This document shows, piece by piece, positions 1 to 7,085 of a stretch of 11,343 nt of DNA. Source of the stretch: an uncultured Prevotella sp. (GTDB lineage: Bacteria; Bacteroidota; Bacteroidia; Bacteroidales; Bacteroidaceae); contig URDM01000083.1 of the NCBI GenBank assembly GCA_900546575.1, forward strand, positions 1 to 11,343, written 5' to 3'. The notes beneath the pieces are model-generated. The model was not told the origin of the DNA. It saw only the letters and a program-made list of their open reading frames with translations, and did not search any database. The first letter of the stretch is position 1. The number at the start of each line of letters is the position of its first letter. Made by a program: the position numbers and the translations under genes.

Positions 1-44
1 AAAACCATTCACACTATCACATCAATGCAAGTTAAGTTATGTTA

Positions 45-64
45 TTTTTTTTTTTTTTTTTTTT
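45..64. repeat. 20-base T homopolymer
   Basis: An uninterrupted run of 20 T lies in a non-coding stretch. Runs of this length are prone to slippage in vivo and to length errors in sequencing or assembly. No gene in the window is close enough downstream for a clear phase-variation role. Confidence 0.9.
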
Positions 65-153
65 GAAAAATCATAAGAAATACCCTCCACTCTCCTTCTT
101 ATTTTTATACCCATGATCTTCAAATAGGAATGATTTAATCGCACGGATATTAT

Positions 154-204
154 AAATGCCGTCTGCGAGCAAACGAATAGGTTTGCTTGTAGGCGGCATT
201 TTTT
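154..204 (+). terminator. Long hairpin with T-tail, probable intrinsic terminator
   Basis: Arms 154-174 and 181-201 can pair over 21 bp. The pairing includes three G-T (G-U in RNA) positions and closes a six-base loop, 175-180. The right arm runs directly into six T (199-204). On the plus strand this has the form of a Rho-independent terminator and would end a transcript entering from left of the window. The reverse orientation has only a weak T-tract. Confidence 0.7.
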
Positions 205-250
205 ATATGAATAAACTTATGTTCTGAGACGCTTGTATCTGTCTCCAAAT

Positions 251-338
251 ACGATAACGTATTCATCTGCCAACGATAACGTATTCATCTGCCAATGATA
301 ACTTTTTCATTGGGTGATGATAACGTATTCGTTTTTTC
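251..338. repeat. Four tandem 22-nt repeat units
   Basis: Units lie at 251-272, 273-294, 295-316 and 317-338. The first two are identical, and the third and fourth are diverged copies. The shared core is GATAACGTATTC (in the third unit the GATAAC is followed by TTTTTC). There are no unique spacers, so this is not a CRISPR array. The period of 22 is not a multiple of three, so a coding repeat is unlikely. The first unit also carries a small inverted repeat, AATACG/CGTATT, at 248-263. Function is unknown; iteron-like protein binding or a dispersed intergenic repeat family are both possible. Confidence 0.85.
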
Positions 339-351
339 TTTAATATATAAC

Positions 352-388
352 AAAGAGGGGCGCTTCACAAATTGAAGTGCCCCTCTTT
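352..388 (-). terminator. Strong hairpin downstream of the susD tail
   Basis: Arms 352-367 and 373-388 pair over 16 bp with one G-T pair and a five-base loop. The stem is GC-rich in the middle (AGGGGC/GCCCCT) with A- and T-tracts at its base. It lies about 60 nt after the stop of the susD remnant, so on the minus strand it could be the terminator of the old susD operon. The T-tract is short in both directions, so strand and function are inferred. Confidence 0.5.
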
Positions 389-451
389 AAGTATTACATT
401 CTACATATTATAATATATGTAATTGTTTTCTTTTATAATAGACTTATTGGT

Positions 452-616
452 CTATTCGCCTCCCCATTCTTTGTGCTGTTTCAAGTTGAGGTCTGTATCA
501 ATCTCATTTTGTGGGATTGGCCAAACTTCATCTTGAGGACCTCTGTAAGAACGGGTGTAATCTCCCATACCGTATGTTTCATATTCTTTATTCATACGTT
601 CAACGGCATTCTTCTT
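452..616 (-). pseudogene. Orphan C-terminal end of a SusD/RagB-family lipoprotein
   Basis: A minus-strand frame of 54 codons runs from just after a TAA (617-619) to a TAG at 452-454. It contains the segment EVWPIPQNEID followed by TDLNLKQHKEWGGE and the stop. This is the characteristic SusD C-terminus, in which a WPIP-x-x-EI-like motif is followed by an Asn/Leu-rich tail. SusD proteins are outer-membrane glycan-binding lipoproteins of about 500-600 residues that partner SusC transporters. Here only about a tenth remains: no start codon, no lipoprotein signal and no preceding susC. I read it as a relic left by deletion or replacement. It is on the same strand as the AbiE genes and the HTCS, and a terminator-like hairpin (352-388) follows it. 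The family assignment is from motif memory; the truncation is directly visible. Confidence 0.75.
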
Positions 617-643
617 TTAGGAATATTTCTTGTGTCGCATTAT

Positions 644-685
644 TTTTTTTAAGACGAAAAAATTATAAAGTAGTAAACTACTTTT
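644..685 (-). terminator. Possible weak terminator after abiEii
   Basis: On the minus strand a 7-bp hairpin (AAAGTAG/CTACTTT, 667-684, loop TTTA) overlaps the abiEii stop codon and is followed within a few bases by a run of six T. The stem is AT-rich, so termination would be weak. A longer A/T-rich run lies just beyond. Confidence 0.35.
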
Positions 686-1544
686 CCCAATATTTTTCAG
701 CCATAGGCTGCAACCTTTCTCTTAGTACTTCCATCACTGTTTCGAAATTAAGAGTCTCTTTCCATTGAATCTTTTTCAAAAATGCTTTCCAACGAATTAT
801 CCGTGCTGCATCTGTTGCAAAACTTTCTGTAAACAACTGCAATTCTGGATTGTATTTTAGACCTCGATTATCGAAAGTAGCCTTGATAGCATCATATAAC
901 GTTTCGTTATCCAAGTCCCTATTTATCAGGAGTTGATAACAGTCGAAGAAATCTTTCATGCGACTATTGAGTACATCACGGTCTATCATTGTATGAAATT
1001 TCTCTGCGACAACTGTCTCCAATGAATATGCCTGTATGTTTACAGATGGAATGTCGGGCAATAGCAATGGAAAGTCAATGGTTGTGGGATATGGAGTAAC
1101 AATATCACCAAAACCAATGTCAACAGACATGTTGTAAGCAATGGTATCCATGTGGGCAGTAAAGTAGAATCTGGTGCCAGGATATTTCTTTTCGACTGTG
1201 ATTGGTTCTAACTTGATGCTGTCAACGTCAAACGTCACTCCATCCTCGTCGCATACAATGTCTAAAATTTCATGGAACACATGCGCAAGATAATCCCTGT
1301 CATGACCGATTCTGTCAGCCATAAAATCAACATCTACCGTAGGGCGTGACTCAAGTCCATTTATGGCATAAAGCAAAGAGCCTCCTTTCAACAAGAAGTT
1401 GTCCTTATATTGGCTGACAGATACTCTGTAAAGCAATCTTTCGTTGAAGTATCTTGCCAAGAGATACATATATTTATAGCCAGTCTCATTCATTAGATTG
1501 AGCAAGCGTGTCTTTATAGACTTGCCGTAGTTTTTCTTTCCCAT
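678..1544 (-). CDS. abiEii: AbiEii-type nucleotidyltransferase toxin (type IV TA)
   Basis: This 288-residue protein is the toxin half of an AbiE system: a DNA polymerase beta-like nucleotidyltransferase of the AbiEii/AbiGii (DUF1814) family. Related toxins act by adding nucleotides to cellular RNA, for example tRNA acceptor ends in mycobacterial MenT homologues. The active-site signature is present: KGGS at 53-56, then the paired aspartates of TVDVDF (D71, D73). A further acidic segment, VDIGFGD (141-147), and the family's later conserved block follow: E176 and K182 in ETVVAEKFHTM, and RMKDFFD at 195-201. Length is normal for the family and no key residue appears lost, so the toxin looks intact. 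The ATG at 1542-1544 is one base after the antitoxin stop, the expected antitoxin-first operon. By eye the gene is clearly more AT-rich than the HTCS and spt regions, consistent with acquisition by transfer. The real RNA target cannot be read from the sequence. Confidence 0.88.
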   Translation of the reverse strand: MGKKNYGKSIKTRLLNLMNETGYKYMYLLARYFNERLLYRVSVSQYKDNFLLKGGSLLYAINGLESRPTVDVDFMADRIGHDRDYLAHVFHEILDIVCDEDGVTFDVDSIKLEPITVEKKYPGTRFYFTAHMDTIAYNMSVDIGFGDIVTPYPTTIDFPLLLPDIPSVNIQAYSLETVVAEKFHTMIDRDVLNSRMKDFFDCYQLLINRDLDNETLYDAIKATFDNRGLKYNPELQLFTESFATDAARIIRWKAFLKKIQWKETLNFETVMEVLRERLQPMAEKYWEK

Positions 1545-1545
1545 T

Positions 1546-2127
1546 TTATTCTATTGCTATTTCAAGGTAATTTTTCAGTGTGTTGAACACTCTGAGGCGT
1601 TTTGCAAAATCTTGCAAACGAGTGAGATTACGATTAGGCTTTCTCAGATAAGAGCGTATCACTTCCGCACATATATCCAAACCCAATTTGTTTCTGTATT
1701 TCACAGCATCACAAACACTTCGCTCCATATCGGTAATGCGAACATGGTTTCCGGAAATATCAGCATCCATAATGCCAAACTCCAAGTTCTCCTTTTTCCA
1801 ATAATACAGTTCTATTGGAAGGGTATCGGGTATTACTACTTTCCGTTTATTGGCAATGGCAATGCAAAAGGCAGGTGGAACTGTTGTCGAAAGCTGATGG
1901 TAAGACCAGGCATTGTATAAGCATATGATACCATTTGGCACAATCCGCTCCACATCAATCATTGTATTAAGCAAGGCATCAGGGACTGCATATATGCCGT
2001 GACGCAACTTTATCAGGTCGCCACGTTCTTTGGCTCTCAGCAGCCGCTTATACTCTGACGTATCAGGTATATCAGTCGTAGAGATTGTGCCTCCAAGTGC
2101 TGACACTTTATGCATTATATTGTCCAT
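1546..2127 (-). CDS. abiEi: AbiEi-type antitoxin and autorepressor
   Basis: This 193-residue protein is the antitoxin of the type IV AbiE pair. In characterised systems AbiEi has an N-terminal winged helix-turn-helix that binds its own promoter and a C-terminal domain that counteracts the toxin without forming a stable complex with it. Here the N-terminal 50 residues fit a wHTH ending in LIKLRHGIYAVP (38-49), the usual hairpin wing of AbiEi-like regulators. The segment ITDMERSVCDAVKY (131-144) matches the conserved T-D/P-E-R-T/S-x-x-D-x-x block of the family. The likely start is the ATG at 2125-2127; an in-frame ATG at codon 5 is an alternative. It is co-transcribed with the toxin at one-base spacing. 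A TATTTTTG box, a 24-nt imperfect palindrome and a perfect 22-bp inverted repeat lie upstream and may form the control region. Assignment rests on motif and partner gene. Confidence 0.85.
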   Translation of the reverse strand: MDNIMHKVSALGGTISTTDIPDTSEYKRLLRAKERGDLIKLRHGIYAVPDALLNTMIDVERIVPNGIICLYNAWSYHQLSTTVPPAFCIAIANKRKVVIPDTLPIELYYWKKENLEFGIMDADISGNHVRITDMERSVCDAVKYRNKLGLDICAEVIRSYLRKPNRNLTRLQDFAKRLRVFNTLKNYLEIAIE

Positions 2128-2157
2128 TTCACATTTTATTATATGTTATCACTGCTG

Positions 2158-2165
2158 CAAAAATA
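2158..2165 (-). promoter_or_regulatory. Candidate -7 box of the abiE operon
   Basis: The minus strand reads TATTTTTG, matching the Bacteroidetes -7 consensus TAnnTTTG, about 30 nt before the abiEi ATG. No convincing -33 TTTG is present at the expected distance. The surroundings are AT-rich, so a chance match is possible. Confidence 0.4.
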
Positions 2166-2195
2166 CAATTAATTTTGGAAATGTGGTAATATTCT

Positions 2196-2219
2196 ACGGA
2201 TAATTTTATAAAATACCGT
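2196..2219. promoter_or_regulatory. Imperfect palindrome upstream of abiEi, possible operator
   Basis: A perfect 12-bp palindrome, ATTTTATAAAAT (2203-2214), is flanked by ACGG (2196-2199) and CCGT (2216-2219), giving dyad symmetry apart from two extra bases on one side. It sits about 70 nt upstream of the abiEi start and just upstream of the candidate -7 box. That is a suitable place for an autorepressor site, but no binding data support this. Confidence 0.3.
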
Positions 2220-2251
2220 ATGCTTTTACTGGTTTTGTAGGAGGAGGATGT

Positions 2252-2312
2252 GCATTCTATGTTTCTACGCAAGTAGAATTTTAAGTTTTTCTTGCGTAGA
2301 AACATAGAATGC
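2252..2312. repeat. Perfect 22-bp inverted repeat between HTCS and abiEi
   Basis: Arms 2252-2273 and 2291-2312 are exact reverse complements, from GCATTCTATG at the outer edge to ACGCAAG at the inner edge, around a 17-base AT-rich spacer. It begins about 30 nt after the HTCS stop and ends about 125 nt before the abiEi ATG. There is no T-run on either side, so it is not a classical intrinsic terminator, although such a stem could still slow polymerase or protect an mRNA end. In Streptococcus agalactiae AbiEi is reported to bind paired inverted repeats of about 23 bp, so an operator role is possible. A boundary or recombination site is another option. Confidence 0.9.
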
Positions 2313-2342
2313 TGTAAAATGTATTCCCTTTGCTTACTGCGC

Positions 2343-5300
2343 CTACTGTTGGCTGTCTGCATTACGATAGGCAGAGGGCTGTATCTTGTATGTGTCCTTG
2401 AAGCACTTGCAGAAGTATCGTGGCGACGAGAAGCCGTTGGCGTAGCTCACTTCGGCAATGCTCAGGTCGTGACGTTCGCGCAGCATATCGGCGGCTTTAC
2501 GCAGTCGCAGGTTGAGGATGAAGCTCTTTGGGGTTTCGCCCGTAAGGTTCTTCCACTTGTTGAAGAAGGCTGTACGCGACATTCCTATTTCCCTTGCGAA
2601 AGTGTCAACGCTGAATTCCGAGTCGGAATAGTAGCGGTCGATGATGCCCATGGCACGGTCGAGCAGGTCCTTATCCATCGGATTGGTGGCAAGCATGTCA
2701 GCCTCGTGGTGTGGATGCTGGCTGAACTTACGTTGCAGCAGGCGTCGCATATTGATGAGGTTGTTGCATCGCGACACGAGAACATCGTTGTTGAACGGCT
2801 TTGTTATGTAGTCGTCGGCACCCGTTTTCAGTCCTTCGAGCTTCTTCTCGACGGCTGTACGTGCCGTGAGCAGAACCACTGGGATATGACAAGTGGTGAA
2901 ATCGTGCTTTATGGTCTTGCACAATTCCAGTCCGTCGACGTTAGGCATCATTACGTCGCTGAGTATGATGTCAGGCATTTCGTCGCCTATCATCTCCAGA
3001 GCTTCGGCACCATCTACGGCAGTGCGTGTGCGGTAGAGTGGGGCGAAGAGCGTAGAGAGCAGCTGACGTATGTCGTCGTTGTCCTCGACAATGAGTATTA
3101 TCGGGCGCTCGTCGTGTCCTTCGGGCGTGTTGCTTGAGTCGTTTGCCGATGAGCTATGACTCGTTGCTGCGCTGTCTGAAGCCGATGGCAGTTCCTTTGT
3201 ATTGTCGGTCGGCATAGGTTCGTCGGTGGTTTCGTCGGCTGCGAATGCTTCGCGCTGTGTAGGCAGAGTTATGGTGAACTTAGTGCCTTGTCCATCCTCC
3301 GATGTCACTTCAATCGTTCCATGATGCATGTCGACAATGCCCTTGGTGAGGTTCAGTCCTATGCCGGTGCCTATATCAGCCACGGTCTCGATGTTGCGAG
3401 CCTGATAGAATCGGCTGAACAGATGTGGCAGGTCCTCCTTGGCAATGCCCGAACCGTTGTCGCTAACCGTTATCACAGCCTTAGTATCGTCGGCTTGTGC
3501 AGCTATAGTCACCATTCCACCTTGCGGAGTGTGCTTGATGGCGTTGGATACGAGATTGCTCACCACCTTCTGCATCTGTTTCGGGTCGAACCACATAGGC
3601 AGTTGGTCGGGCACATCAATCTGTAGAGTGATGTCCTTGCCCAATGTGTACTCGGTGAAGAGGGTGGCTGTGTTGCGCAGCAGAGCCGACATGTCGGCAT
3701 GGCGGGCATGTATGTGTGTGTGACCCTGCTCCTGCTTGCGGAAGTCGAGCAGTTCGGATATGAGGCTGCGCAGCTGGCTACAGTTGCGATATATGCCCAT
3801 CAGCTTGTTGCGCGTGTCGCCCGTACACGACATTTCCTTAATGAGCGAGTCGGCGAGACTTATGATTACTGTGAGCGGAGTGCGTATCTCGTGCGACACA
3901 TTGAAGAAGAAGCGCAGCTTCGACTGGTTCTGTTCCTCGATGTCGCGTACACGTTGTTTCTCAAACTTGAGCGATTCTGCCAGGCGTATGCGGTCGCGGT
4001 ATTCGCGCGAGAGCCACCATACGGCAGCACCCATACACATTATATATATAATATAAGCCCACCATGAGAGGTACCAAGGCGGAAGTATGCGTATCTTGAG
4101 GCTTGCTGTGGCAATGTTGCTGTCAGGGCAACGCAGTTCGAGAGTGTATGTTCCAGCCGGCAGACCGCTGAATGAGAGGATCTTCTGGCGTGCAGGAATC
4201 CACTGGTTTGACAGTCCTTTGAGTCGGAACTCAACGGGTCTGTCGTTAGCCTTGATGAAGTTGGTGGTGAAGTATTCCACGCTGAACACGGTCTGGTCGT
4301 GGTCGAGCGTGAGTTCCTTGGTGTATCGCAGGTCGTAGTCAAGGATGTTCGACCCGTCGTCGGGTTGAATCTCCTTGCCGTTGACATACAGCTGGCTGAA
4401 GCCTAAGCGGAACGGCGCAGCTGTCTTGTAAAGGTCGCGCTCGTCGAACATCACCATTCCGTCTATGCCACCTATAAGTACCTTGCCGTCGTGCGTTACG
4501 TACAGACCCTTCTCGTTGATTGATTCAAGCGGAATGCCTACGGCGCAGTCGTAGTTGCGTATCTCGCGGGTGCGTGTATTGAGTATGGCAAAGCCGTGAT
4601 TGGTAATGAGCAGCATGCTGTACTTGTCGAGTGATGAGGGTGTGGCGGCATATACGCCGTCGCCCTTGAGTCCGTCGGCTGTGCCGTATGTGGTGAACCG
4701 CTTGCTCGACTCGTCATACATATTTATATTGCCGCTTGCTGTCGACAGCCATACACGTCCCAATTGGTCGTTGGTGACATGGCAGATGTAGTTGTTACTG
4801 ATTGTAGTGGTGTCGCCGGTATGGTGTACGAAGTGATTGTAGCGTCCCGTGCTGAGGTTGTAACGATACACGCCATTGCCGTCGGTGGCAATCCATAGCC
4901 TGCCTTGACGGTCGACACATAGACTCGGCACGGCAAGCATGCGCTCGCGAGGCATAATGCGTGTGAACTTAGGGTTGTTCTCGTCGGTAGCGCTCAATGA
5001 AGCCACACCACTCTGCGTAGCCACATAAATACGGCCTTTGTATTCTATAACGTCGCGTACAATGTCATCGGGCAGCGATGTAGGGTCGTTGCGTCTGTTG
5101 CGATAGTTGCGTACACGTCCGCTTGCAAGGTCCACACGATAGAGTCCGTCGAGGTGAGAGCCCACCCACATAGTGTTGCGTTGGCGGTCGAAGTACACAG
5201 CCTTGATATTGGCAGCAGGAATACTGCTGTATCGGCTGAACTCCTGAGTCTTGCGGTCGTATAAGTTCAGTCCACCCCCCTCGGTGCTTATCCACAACCG

Positions 5301-6326
5301 TCCGCTTGCATCTTCAGCCATACATCCCACAACGGGGAAGCTGAGTGCGCCCTTCTGTCGGGTAGAGGCACGATAGCGGGTGAATATCTCGTATTCGGGA
5401 TTGACGTAGTTGACACCTCCGAAGTAGGTGCCTATCCAAAGAGTGCCCTGCTGGTCGCGTATGATGCTCCATATACTTGAGTTGGTGAGGCTGCCCACCT
5501 GGCCGTCGGCTGTGAACAGACGATGCTGTCCGTTGGTAGGATTGTAGCGCACCAGTCCGTGATAGGTGCCAATCCACATGTAGCCCAGACGGTCTTCGCA
5601 GAACGTTCTGACAAAGTTGCTCACGAGCCATGAGCCAGCCTTCACGTTAGTCATCTTTCCGTTGGGCGCAATGGTCCACAGTCCGTTGTTCCAGCTGCCC
5701 ACCCAGATGTTGTGGTGAGAGTCTTCGTATATGGTAGTTATGTGAGCGTCTTTAATCACATGCTTCAGTTTGCCGCCTTGCAGCAGGTATACTCCACCAG
5801 CCACGGTGCCAATCCACAGTCTTTTACGACTGTCCATAGTCATGGTAGCTACCGTCTCGTGAGCCGGCAGACGTGTGAACAGCTTTTTTGTCTTACCCTT
5901 GTCGGAGGTGCGGTAGATGATGTTCTTGTCCGACATGTACAAGGCATCGCTATAGCAGATGGACATGTTGCCGCTACGATGCAGCGTGGTGAAGCGTCGT
6001 GTGTGCACGTCGAGGCAAGCCACGCCTTCCGAGCATGACAGATATATGGTGTGTCTGCCGTCGCCTACTACCTGGCGTACGTTGTTGCAGAATAATGAAT
6101 GCGGGTTGTTGGCGTCGTAGCTGTACACATGTATGGAGTTGCCGTTGTAGCAGTCGAGACCCATACGTGTAGCCATCCATATAGTACCGCCTTTGTCGGC
6201 AAACACGCTGTTAACGGAAATCTGCGACAGTCCGTTGGCAGGCGTAAGGTGGTTGAAGTATATGTTTTGTGCGTGTGCCGTCATACTGCACACTATACAT
6301 ATTAGTAAGGTAAGAAGATGTCTCAT
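2343..6326 (-). CDS. Hybrid two-component sensor-regulator (HTCS)
   Basis: From the ATG at 6324-6326 this is a 1327-residue one-protein signalling system. Such proteins sense glycan fragments in the periplasm and activate polysaccharide-utilisation genes. Order of parts: signal peptide 1-19 (AHA before the cut); beta-propeller sensor, about 22-635, with at least nine Reg_prop repeats of the form W-I/V-G/S/A-T/S (for example LWIGTVAGGVYLL); Y_Y_Y domain, about 673-738; membrane helix, about 753-773; HisKA with H812 in SHEIRTP; HATPase with the N box ending at N928 and the GTGIGL loop; a Ser/Thr/Asp-rich linker, about 1025-1072; receiver domain with D1124, T1154 and K1176; AraC-type DNA-binding domain, about 1216-1321. 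All catalytic residues are present, so it looks functional. An in-frame TTG at 6330-6332 would add two residues; I prefer the ATG. It starts 23 nt after trmN6. No intact susC/susD pair is beside it, unlike most HTCS genes; only a susD tail remains at 452-616. The ligand cannot be told. Confidence 0.95.
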   Translation of the reverse strand: MRHLLTLLICIVCSMTAHAQNIYFNHLTPANGLSQISVNSVFADKGGTIWMATRMGLDCYNGNSIHVYSYDANNPHSLFCNNVRQVVGDGRHTIYLSCSEGVACLDVHTRRFTTLHRSGNMSICYSDALYMSDKNIIYRTSDKGKTKKLFTRLPAHETVATMTMDSRKRLWIGTVAGGVYLLQGGKLKHVIKDAHITTIYEDSHHNIWVGSWNNGLWTIAPNGKMTNVKAGSWLVSNFVRTFCEDRLGYMWIGTYHGLVRYNPTNGQHRLFTADGQVGSLTNSSIWSIIRDQQGTLWIGTYFGGVNYVNPEYEIFTRYRASTRQKGALSFPVVGCMAEDASGRLWISTEGGGLNLYDRKTQEFSRYSSIPAANIKAVYFDRQRNTMWVGSHLDGLYRVDLASGRVRNYRNRRNDPTSLPDDIVRDVIEYKGRIYVATQSGVASLSATDENNPKFTRIMPRERMLAVPSLCVDRQGRLWIATDGNGVYRYNLSTGRYNHFVHHTGDTTTISNNYICHVTNDQLGRVWLSTASGNINMYDESSKRFTTYGTADGLKGDGVYAATPSSLDKYSMLLITNHGFAILNTRTREIRNYDCAVGIPLESINEKGLYVTHDGKVLIGGIDGMVMFDERDLYKTAAPFRLGFSQLYVNGKEIQPDDGSNILDYDLRYTKELTLDHDQTVFSVEYFTTNFIKANDRPVEFRLKGLSNQWIPARQKILSFSGLPAGTYTLELRCPDSNIATASLKIRILPPWYLSWWAYIIYIMCMGAAVWWLSREYRDRIRLAESLKFEKQRVRDIEEQNQSKLRFFFNVSHEIRTPLTVIISLADSLIKEMSCTGDTRNKLMGIYRNCSQLRSLISELLDFRKQEQGHTHIHARHADMSALLRNTATLFTEYTLGKDITLQIDVPDQLPMWFDPKQMQKVVSNLVSNAIKHTPQGGMVTIAAQADDTKAVITVSDNGSGIAKEDLPHLFSRFYQARNIETVADIGTGIGLNLTKGIVDMHHGTIEVTSEDGQGTKFTITLPTQREAFAADETTDEPMPTDNTKELPSASDSAATSHSSSANDSSNTPEGHDERPIILIVEDNDDIRQLLSTLFAPLYRTRTAVDGAEALEMIGDEMPDIILSDVMMPNVDGLELCKTIKHDFTTCHIPVVLLTARTAVEKKLEGLKTGADDYITKPFNNDVLVSRCNNLINMRRLLQRKFSQHPHHEADMLATNPMDKDLLDRAMGIIDRYYSDSEFSVDTFAREIGMSRTAFFNKWKNLTGETPKSFILNLRLRKAADMLRERHDLSIAEVSYANGFSSPRYFCKCFKDTYKIQPSAYRNADSQQ

Positions 6327-6349
6327 AGTCAATGGTCTTGTTGTATAGA

Positions 6350-7060
6350 TTATTTAATGTAGAAGTCGGATGTAAGTTGCTGGTACCATCCCGAACGGTT
6401 GCCGAACGCATCCTGAAGACATTGCTCCTCGGATGTGAACTCGTGCGGATACGAAGCGTGTCGGAATGCGATGAGGCAGCGCTTGGGCTGTTTGCGCTGT
6501 GTGGTACGTATGGCGCAGCGTCGTGACGGAGTAAGGTTGGCCATGTAGGCTTCTGTACAGAAAACGCTAAGGCAGTCGCTTGGTATCACGGCGCTGAATA
6601 CGCCGTCAGCGGTAAGCAGTTGTGCCACCGTCTGAAACAGTTGGCGATATGGCAGGGTGTCGGCATGTCGTGCCACGGCACGCTGCTGGTCGGGATTCTT
6701 GAGCGAATCGTTGAAGAAGGGTGGATTGCACACAATGGCGTCAAACATGCCGTGTGTGTCGGCTGTAAGGTTCTGTACCGGGCTTTCGATGATGCTGATA
6801 CGGTTGGCAAAAGGAGTACGGCTCACGTTGTCGCGTGCCTGCATGGCAGCTTCATGGTCGATGTCTACGCCCGTAATGGTAGCTTCGCCATATCGCTGAG
6901 CCATCATGAGTGCAATCAAGCCAGTACCCGTTCCTATGTCGAGAATGCGTAGTCCGCCCTCAGCCCACGCACCAAGTAGCACGCCGTCGGTGCCTACCTT
7001 CATAGCACACCGGTCGTGCTGAACGTCAAATTGCTTGAATGTGAATCCTCTACCGCTCAT
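6350..7060 (-). CDS. trmN6: TrmN6-like tRNA(Val) adenine-N6 methyltransferase
   Basis: This 236-residue SAM-dependent methyltransferase resembles E. coli YfiC/TrmN6 (245 residues), which makes m6A37 next to the anticodon of tRNA1(Val). The N-terminus carries the family signature: FTFKQF (6-11), then MKVGTDGVLLGAW (20-32). SAM-binding motif I is DIGTGTGLIAL (41-51), and the acidic end of motif II is GVDID (64-68). The catalytic NPPF motif is at 112-115, the form used by adenine-N6 methyltransferases to hold the target base. The ATG at 7058-7060 lies 25 nt after the lipid kinase stop, and the HTCS follows after 23 nt, so the three genes are likely co-transcribed. The end KCLIAFRH-like segment also fits the family. 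The exact tRNA substrate is by homology only. A related N6-methyltransferase of broader target is the main alternative. Confidence 0.88.
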   Translation of the reverse strand: MSGRGFTFKQFDVQHDRCAMKVGTDGVLLGAWAEGGLRILDIGTGTGLIALMMAQRYGEATITGVDIDHEAAMQARDNVSRTPFANRISIIESPVQNLTADTHGMFDAIVCNPPFFNDSLKNPDQQRAVARHADTLPYRQLFQTVAQLLTADGVFSAVIPSDCLSVFCTEAYMANLTPSRRCAIRTTQRKQPKRCLIAFRHASYPHEFTSEEQCLQDAFGNRSGWYQQLTSDFYIK

Positions 7061-7085
7061 CTTTCAGTCAGTATATACACGTATT

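Larger units (their letters stand above)
1..451. other. Gene-free accessory stretch at left edge
   Basis: No credible protein gene is visible on either strand. The stretch is AT-rich and holds a 20-base T homopolymer (45-64), a terminator-type hairpin (154-204), four 22-nt tandem repeat units (251-338) and a second strong hairpin (352-388), each listed separately. The short open frames here have no start context or recognisable residues. The stretch probably separates a gene lying left of the window from the degraded susD tail that ends at 452. Confidence 0.6.

Noticed and set aside
251..338. CRISPR array
   Set aside because: The units are directly adjacent with no unique spacers, only four are present and two are diverged, and no cas gene lies nearby.
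377..652. Hydrophobic 91-codon plus-strand open frame
   Set aside because: It overlaps the hairpin at 352-388 and runs opposite the susD tail. The apparent membrane-like character comes from AT-rich sequence.
2252..2312. Intrinsic terminator or invertible promoter segment
   Set aside because: No T-run follows the stem on either strand. The 17-base interior is too short to hold a promoter, and no invertase gene is in the window.
2129..2362. 77-codon minus-strand frame between HTCS and abiEi
   Set aside because: It reads through the inverted repeat and the promoter-like region, overlaps the HTCS end, and is rich in Lys/Ser/Tyr as expected for AT-rich non-coding DNA.
2292..3137. 281-codon plus-strand open frame opposite the HTCS 3' end
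   Set aside because: It is antisense to the receiver and AraC domains, whose motifs are unmistakable. Its own translation shows no domain, and GC-rich codons of the real gene leave such shadows open.
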